A DNA stretch of 64,000 nucleotides from Tubiluchus corallicola (taxonomy: Eukaryota; Priapulida; Priapulimorpha; Priapulimorphida; Tubiluchidae). This document shows, piece after piece, positions 58,201 through 64,000 of the stretch; within the stretch, counting starts at the first letter, position 1, and every line of letters starts with the position of its first letter. Under the pieces are notes generated by a model that was given only the letters and a program-made list of their open reading frames with translations, was not told where the DNA came from and did no database searches. The position numbers were made by a program, and so were the translations under genes. The stretch lies in contig JAQGDQ010000096.1 of NCBI GenBank assembly GCA_030141605.1, positions 372,001-436,000 on the forward strand, read 5' to 3'.

Positions 58201-60632
58201 GCCGGTTTGACAAAAACTGTATTACACTGCTAAGTACATTCAGTGCTCGCAGCACATTATTGCTTGCATGTTTCTAGTGACATTTTGTGTGACTTTTGTG
58301 TTTCTATTCATGAGTGATTAACTAAAAAGCAAAAATTAACAATCCATGATTTTTGTACCTTCACATGTTTTTTCTTCTAAATGAAGACTGTGCTTAACTG
58401 AAATATCGTCACAATCTTATTTATTTATTTATTGTACATTTTTGATTAATTTTGCCCATTTCTGCCGATGAGAGTTTTTAACAGAACATATAGATATTAT
58501 AGCATTCTCATACTGGGACACTAATACTATCTTGCACGTAACAGATTACAAACTAGTCACATAAAGTATACTTTATGCTAAATGTTTAACAGTCAAACTG
58601 TGTAAAACTTTTTTTCTAACACCTACACTGAAAAAGTACCACGTTTTTACTTTAAACAATATAAACCTTTGATCATGATTAAACATGGCCTTCCAGTCTA
58701 AACTTAGTCGTAAAAAACCAGCACTAACAAGTTTGTTGCTCATCTTCTGTAGCACATCGAGAGGCAGCAACTTGTGGAATGTTTGCAGCATTTGTAGCAT
58801 GTTTGTGAATATTGATCTTTCTGTGAGAAAATTACGATTTTTCTGCAATTAAAGAATTTACATTTTATTTGTCAGTAAATAATTACACAAACATAGTTTG
58901 TGTAATTATTTACACATAACAATGTGTAATTGTACTATTACACATTACACAAACAAATAATAATTACACAACTTGTACTATGAAACTGGGTAGCACTACA
59001 CTACTATATAACTTAGACGACAATGATGGTGTTAAGAACTTTTTCTGCACAAGTGAATGCAGTTAGTGATAATTGATAACTATTGTAATAATAGTAAATA
59101 ACAACAAGACTGAATGCCTGCCTAACAGTGTTTATCATTTAACTATGCCTGGTCAGTATGGTTTAACCACGTGTGATGGACCAGTGTCAGGGCAATTTAC
59201 CCTAATTTTCATATCTCAGGCCCTGAAAATAATCCCACCTTTTCATTCACACCGTTGCCTGAGTCTCTACCCCAGGTGTTTACCCTGCAAGTATGAGATT
59301 GCAGGGTACCTAGACTGAGTTCAAATTATTCAGTTTTATTACTGAAACTGACCAGTACCCTATGTCCATGATCCTTTGACTAAGGTCACAGTTCACCATG
59401 TCATTGTCAAAGCCCCTTGTCTGCAAGTTTTGTGACCTTAGTGCTCTGTCTTTGTGAGTACATATGAATTAAAAATAAATAATTACCGTATATACGTGTG
59501 TAGAAGTCGACCTTATGTACAAGTCGATGTGCATTTTAAGACCAAAAATTGCATCATATTCTATATTACCTATGTACAAGTCGACCATAAAATATTAAGA
59601 TCTTCCATAGTAAATGATGTCAACAATGGCCGAGTAATAAATCAATGGCCTACTGTGTTAGTGTGTAAGATACGTGCAAGTGCCTGGGCTGAGTATATTA
59701 TACTTACCCGATGTATATATATACATTCATGTTGAGGGCCCTCAATGCACAATCCATGATAATGCAACCTGGCCTTTCATCACGCATAATTGTTTGCTTA
59801 ACCCTAGGATATCGCGGCCAGGATCATAAGTATAAGTCGACCCCAAAAATTTCACCTTAAAATCACCTCCCAAAAATTCGACTAGTACATAAGTACATAC
59901 GGTAAGAAAACTTGATCCCTAATATAAAGAATACTGAAGAATCAAAGTACCGGTTCTCAAAGATTAAAATAGGTCTAAAGTTTACAATTCCTCACACACA
60001 AGAAATTAGTTTGTGAAGTGGACTAGAGTTAGGATTAGGGTAAGAGTTAGGGTATTTAAATTGTGTAAGGAACTATAAATGCCTTCCTAAAATAGACTGG
60101 CTCTGTAGATAGAACACTTACACTACTACAAAGAACAACAAGTTAAAAATTGGCAATTAAAGAATTAGGTCAGTCACATGCATTAACAAACACATACCAA
60201 ACCCTAAACACATCAAGCCAAAAGCATCAAACTCAACAAAACAAAGCTTTTGCATTTTTACCAAAAAGCTAATACCATGATAACAGGAATAATGTGTTCA
60301 TCGCAAGATTTTAACAGCTCCAAGTTGAAGTTTGAAGAACAAAACAGCTTGCTGCTGACTACATTATGAGCTGTGTATGTTTCAGGGTTTGCACTCGGAT
60401 TGTCTAGCAAATGAAATCCTAATCTACAATAAAATGATTGTAGTATTACATACAAAGCACAAACACTGTTTTATAGTTAATAAAAGCAAAAGTGGCAAAA
60501 GTACTGAGGCATATAAACAATACTGAAAAAACCATTAGTAATTGTTGACAATACATGTATAAATTAATTAATGCTATTTCACTTGTTGATTACTTTGTAT
60601 AGTTGATGTAATTGCACCAAGAGTATGAAATG

Positions 60633-60663
<31 letters not shown>

Positions 60664-63600
60664 AAGTGAGTCTAGCAGCTAAAAATACTTTAGCCATGCA
60701 TGCCTTCAGCTTTTAAAATATTGTAATGCGGGTGACCTACATCATGACGGCACTGATCCACACAAAGCCATTGCATGCTGGCAGCTATAACAGTGGTTCA
60801 GTAGACAGACAGACAAGTATGCCTTACATAGAAGCCACATACAGGACAGAATTCTTCGTAGAAGGACACACAACAGAATTCTCGCAAATTTTCTACTTCA
60901 AAATTTCTTCACAACTCACGTTTTGGACATCATAACTAGTAAGATTAGTTGCTAATTACAAGTCATACATGAATCAGTATCAAACCTTGGACCTCTCAGC
61001 CACCAAATAGCAAGAAATTGAACTGACTAGAGGATTTACCCAATGGTCCCCTGGAGGCGAGAACAATATTAATAATCCAAATAACAAAGCCGCATTACAT
61101 GTATGTCTAATAATTCCCACTACAATACAAAACTATTAATAATAAATGATGGTTAAACCACAAGTGAACGCATTCTGGTTTAGCAGATCACTAAGTAAAT
61201 TTAAGAAAACAAAACAAAAGTTCTTACTGAGAAGCACGTTCAAAACAGATAACAACGACTTCAATTGTATGCTGCGTGTTGGCCGCAAGTCCATAAGTCT
61301 GTGTCCCCAACGTTTTGCGATTCCTTCAACAAGTATAAAACTGTTGTTAGAAAAAACTGCTGTTATATACAATGTGAAGTATGAAACAAACATTTGTACA
61401 AAAGCTTTTGCAAAACTAATCATGATTTATTTATTGCCATGCACACATCATTCACTGACTAGTGCAAGTTAGCATATTAATGTCCTAGCAGTGATACTTG
61501 CAAGCATGACTCACGGATTGCAAAGGCATTTAACATAAATTAAGATATCAATGTCCACTAAAACCTGAAATGTACCTGAATAAACAGGTACAAGGATGCA
61601 GACGAACATTATGTAAAGCTACAACATAGAAGATAATCATTCTAAAACAAAAAACTACCTGATTTCTTCAGGAAAATGCTGCATCGTAGGAAGTGCAAGT
61701 AGTTTTGACGAAGCACAGCTGAGAACTTCAAGTAAGCTTTCAAATGGAACAGGACAAGGTAAATGATCTTCCCTGAAACATTTGCCAAGAAATGTGTTGC
61801 ATAAATCAGGAAACATGACGTGTGGCAATACCACCACTTCTGACAAAACTCCAATTAAATCTATCTCTGTACATTAAAGTTACATTTATGTTATTATAAA
61901 TATTCAGTGATGTTCACTATAATTTTAAATATGCCAGGCTTGACTCATATGTTGGTAATAAACTGCTTGCTGTACTGCAGACAAATTGTTTTGCTGCAAA
62001 ATGTTTTTGTTACATAGGTATAACTAATTTCAACAGCAAAAAAAATTAAAGAATTTCGCAAGTTAACAAAGCTAAACGGATCATACTACACGTAATTTCA
62101 CAAACATGTTAACATCTGCCCTCCTGTTGGTTTTCTGGTTGGTTCTATGGCTTATTGAAGAGCAGTTTTCACTGGATTATCATCCAGTCTAAGTATATGC
62201 TCTAATCCATCTTTAATTGCACTATTTTATTTTTCTTGTCAAAGGTTCCTCTTTTACTTTTTCACACAGATGTTAACATATTTAGATTTCGCCCAGAAAG
62301 ATTTAAACTCTTCAGCACTGATCCTTAGAGATAAAAGAATCTGATGCATTGCAGCAAGTAGGGAGTCTTGGCATAAAGAAGTGAACAGAATCAAGTCCCT
62401 GAACGTGTGATTCATTGGATGATGAGCATGATGATTTCAGATTATGATCTAGTTCAACCAGTATTTATGCAGACTATAAAATTTAGACTATTTGTTAAAA
62501 TTGTTAAAATGTTAAAATGTTAAAGCATACCTCAGCAAACATGTAAATGCTGCAATGGCAGCTAGAGACACCTTGTTGTGATTATGTGAAACACCCTGCA
62601 GAAACAACTGTAGACAATCAGAAAATGTCACATTGATGTTCAGCAGGGACAGATTCTCTGGTTGCCTGTCAAAATTACCAAACAGATCATGAAATAAAAT
62701 TAAAATTTTCTAAGTTTTATCAAGCTAATACCGTGAAAATCATAGGAACACATGATCAACATATGTGACCCAGCTAATCTTTATATTTGCAATTAATTTG
62801 TGAAAGCTTGGCTTGGTAAAAAAACAAAAAATATTGTCTACTAACTATCTCTAATTTCACAAGCAATATTTGCACAACGTAGTACTTAGCAACTTACATG
62901 CAACGCTCAATTAATGCTAAAACCACAAAAACTTTAAATTATTTCTATCCGGCTGCAATTTGCACTATAAACAGTAAATTTCAGTAAATCTCCAATATCA
63001 AATATCTACGTCACTGTATAACTGATTGAATTATTTGTGTTAATCTCCTTGTTGTTTCCATAAGTTGTTGCAGTACGTAAAACTACATAAATGTCATTGT
63101 ATGTATTATGCTGTAATGACATAAATTGCTTGCTAACTTACTTAGATGAAGATGCAATGCTTATGGTATTACTTTATGATTTATGGTATATGCCATGGGA
63201 CTGGCATCGGATTCAAGACTCATTCGGAAACTCTTACATCTACGTCCTAAGATGTACATTACTTAGCAAACCCCATTCTGAGGCTGTGTGCATCTCTGCA
63301 GCTTGTGATGCAACATTTAATAATAATAATAATAAAGGTCTTTTTATTTAACATTACTGTCTGTAGTCACTGTAATTTTACATTAAAATGTACCTTTTTA
63401 CAAAAAAACATCAAATACATCAAACATCAACTACTAAGAGGAAAAACGATCTTGACATAGACATTATTAAGATAGCAAGAAGATTATTCACTGGCTTAGC
63501 AAGACTCATACCTACAGCTTCAGATGTAGATCACTTAAATTAGTAATTTCCATTCTGAGGCTGTGAATGTATCTGCAGCCTATGATGTAAATCATTTGGC

Positions 63601-63856
63601 AAGCTCCATTTTGACGGGGTGAGGTGATAAACTCACCAAAAACATATGTATTGTATATCAAATGATACTCTAAATTAAGATTTACCTCTGTAAAATAATT
63701 TTGATCAAATCTAACCCATTCACAATTGTAGTGTTTTTTTTCTGTAAAAAAGCTTCTGTTACTGAACGTAGGATGGCTTCTATTCCATAAATAACATGGC
63801 ATTTTGTGAAAAAATCGTCTGTGTTTGCAAAAAGCAGCAGACAGCAAAGCAAGGAC
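46289..63856 (-). CDS. Large helical-repeat protein, possibly MEI1-like; 5' end beyond the window
   Basis: Exons, in order: 63856-63686, 62665-62531, 62398-62278 (uncertain), 61864-61659, 61340-61228, 60418-60276, 58842-58667, 57142-56997, 56313-56196, 55248-55137, 54373-54182, 53459-53355, 53122-53048, 51767-51659, 51515-51411, 50784-50677, 50426-50185, 49758-49604, 47668-47575, 47313-47232, 46970-46864, 46411-46289 (uncertain terminal exon, TAA). Phases agree at every join in this model, giving about 980 residues, nearly all predicted helix. Blocks include LPLDVLQKMSNKL, LSQWFEQVYGQEDM, KKCSPEVLNLSLKII, LLIWMAYFRIDG and LYQPWNQYLL. The overall pattern and length suggest an ARM/HEAT-like protein such as meiotic double-strand-break factor MEI1 (plant PRD1), but I recall too little of that family to be sure. 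A possible AATAAA signal on the minus strand lies at 46111-46106. Confidence 0.75.
46657..46738. repeat. TTG/TTA trinucleotide microsatellite
   Basis: Imperfect run of TTG and TTA triplets (gttgttgttattgttgttg, then tattattattatt). It lies between the last two exons of the large helical-repeat gene. Confidence 0.8.
48937..48950 (+). repeat. Poly-G tract
   Basis: An uninterrupted run of about 13 G bases in very AT-rich DNA, within a long intron of the large gene. It may be a replication-slippage or assembly-sensitive site. Confidence 0.8.
50867..50945. repeat. CA/TA microsatellite
   Basis: cacacacgca followed by a long TA run and a second TA run about 15 bases on. Located in an intron. Confidence 0.8.
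51181..51260 (-). mobile_element. tRNA-like segment, probable SINE
   Basis: The minus strand begins GGTTCATGGTCGAGTGGATA (A-box-like, as in Ser/Leu tRNAs) and has a weaker B-box-like segment about 50 bases later. No full cloverleaf can be drawn. Located in an intron of the large gene. Confidence 0.4.
52868..52950 (-). mobile_element. tRNA-like segment, probable SINE
   Basis: The minus strand carries GTGCGTTCAAATCCCAC, a good B-box match, with GGCACTGCAACCAAGTC upstream at tRNA-like distance. A clean acceptor stem is missing. Confidence 0.45.
55480..56185 (+). pseudogene. LINE 3' end (CR1/L2-like reverse transcriptase C terminus)
   Basis: The plus strand encodes, with frameshifts, LARLSRSAL-like to ILIHAFIISKLDDCNDLLFG, then a run matching LQLIQSSAVCLIAK and YDHITPILRELH. 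A second frame gives VKLRIQFKIHCITYKIIHGL, and a third gives APRLWNNLPVAKHY and SFKQHLKTHLFRLYL. These are the C-terminal blocks of CR1/L2-type ORF2. The end gcgctatataaataa resembles the 3' terminus of such LINEs. It lies in an intron of the large gene on the opposite strand. Confidence 0.85.
58875..58913. repeat. Perfect 18-base inverted repeat with 3-base loop
   Basis: gtaaataattacacaaac, then ata, then its exact reverse complement. Further ttacacaaac fragments follow at about 58945-58975. It lies in an intron about 33 bases upstream of the acceptor of the exon at 58842-58667, so the hairpin overlaps the branch-point region. Confidence 0.9.
59484..59903. mobile_element. MITE with TTACCGTAT ends and GTCGA subrepeats
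   Basis: The left end TTACCGTATATACGTGTGTA and the reversed right end TTACCGTATGTACTTATGTA form inverted repeats that run on into AGTCGA. The motif gta(c/t)aagtcga recurs inside at about 59517, 59573 and 59829. There is no open frame of transposase type. Located in an intron of the large gene. Confidence 0.75.
60631..60660. repeat. TA microsatellite
   Basis: Pure TA run in an intron of the large gene. Confidence 0.85.
63220..63640 (+). repeat. Diverged direct duplication in an intron
   Basis: The block ccattctgaggctgtg with ctgcag(c)ctatgatg-type sequence occurs at about 63274-63318 and again at about 63550-63595. Each is preceded by agatgta and acttag/acttaa. Spacing is about 275 bases. 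It lies between the first two visible exons of the large gene. A plus-strand frame over the first copy is not supported as a gene. Confidence 0.5.
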
Positions 63857-64000
63857 CTAAAAACAATAAATAGCTGGAAATCTTATAATAGCAGGAAATA
63901 AGAAATTCTTTCAAATCTCATTATATAACACAAACATTTCCAGTAAGTCACATCAATTTGCTTTATTCAACTGCCAATTTTTAATTCAATTCAATTAATT

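Noticed and set aside
60015-60055. Telomere-like gttaggattagggtaagagttagggta run
   Set aside because: It is short, degenerate and inside an intron, so it is more likely chance or old debris than a telomeric repeat.
63091-63351. Plus-strand frame of 86 residues ending in an Asn run
   Set aside because: It covers a diverged intronic duplication and an AAT microsatellite, with no splice or homology support.

Overview
This window looks like AT-rich nuclear DNA from an invertebrate animal. The protein genes are split by many GT-AG introns. They encode a paired-class homeodomain protein and exportin-6. Decayed LINE copies, tRNA-derived SINEs, hAT-like and other MITEs, and microsatellites fill the spaces between exons. 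I cannot name the species. Exportin-6 aligns end to end with the vertebrate protein as I remember it, and the PRRX-type homeodomain points to a bilaterian or cnidarian, but nothing in the sequence decides between phyla.

All recognisable genes lie on the minus strand, head to tail. From low to high coordinate they are: (1) a PRRX-like homeobox gene with three coding exons (12481 down to 7161); (2) XPO6 (38856 down to 18487, 23 coding exons identified, about 1,126 residues, lacking only an initiator exon that may carry just the ATG); (3) a small three-exon gene I do not recognise (45514 down to 43814, 164 residues); (4) a large helical-repeat protein running off the right edge (63856 down to 46289, 22 exons in my model, about 980 residues visible), for which MEI1-like is my best guess. 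Nearly all exon joins were checked by keeping phase and open frame across each junction. The stretches 250-6240 and 12.5-18.4 kb are mostly non-coding and hold transposon debris. A decayed LINE lies at about 40-41.35 kb and a second LINE 3' end at 55.48-56.18 kb, both on the plus strand.

The most interesting signal is recurrent and structural. At three separate exon-intron boundaries, in two unrelated genes, a tandem repeat spans the splice site itself, so the splice site is copied several times. In the homeobox gene the 5' splice site inside the homeodomain (between residues 46 and 47) is followed in the intron by seven more donor-like copies, mostly 42 bases apart. In XPO6 one donor is copied three times at 36-base spacing, and one acceptor is copied at 45-base spacing with two further intact AG sites. 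The main spacings are multiples of three and the reading frame stays open through each array, so use of an alternative site would insert 12, 14 or 15 residues per unit without a frameshift. The homeobox exons 2 and 3 are also flanked by two inverted, closely similar copies of a roughly 550-base MITE, which makes a large potential hairpin around them.
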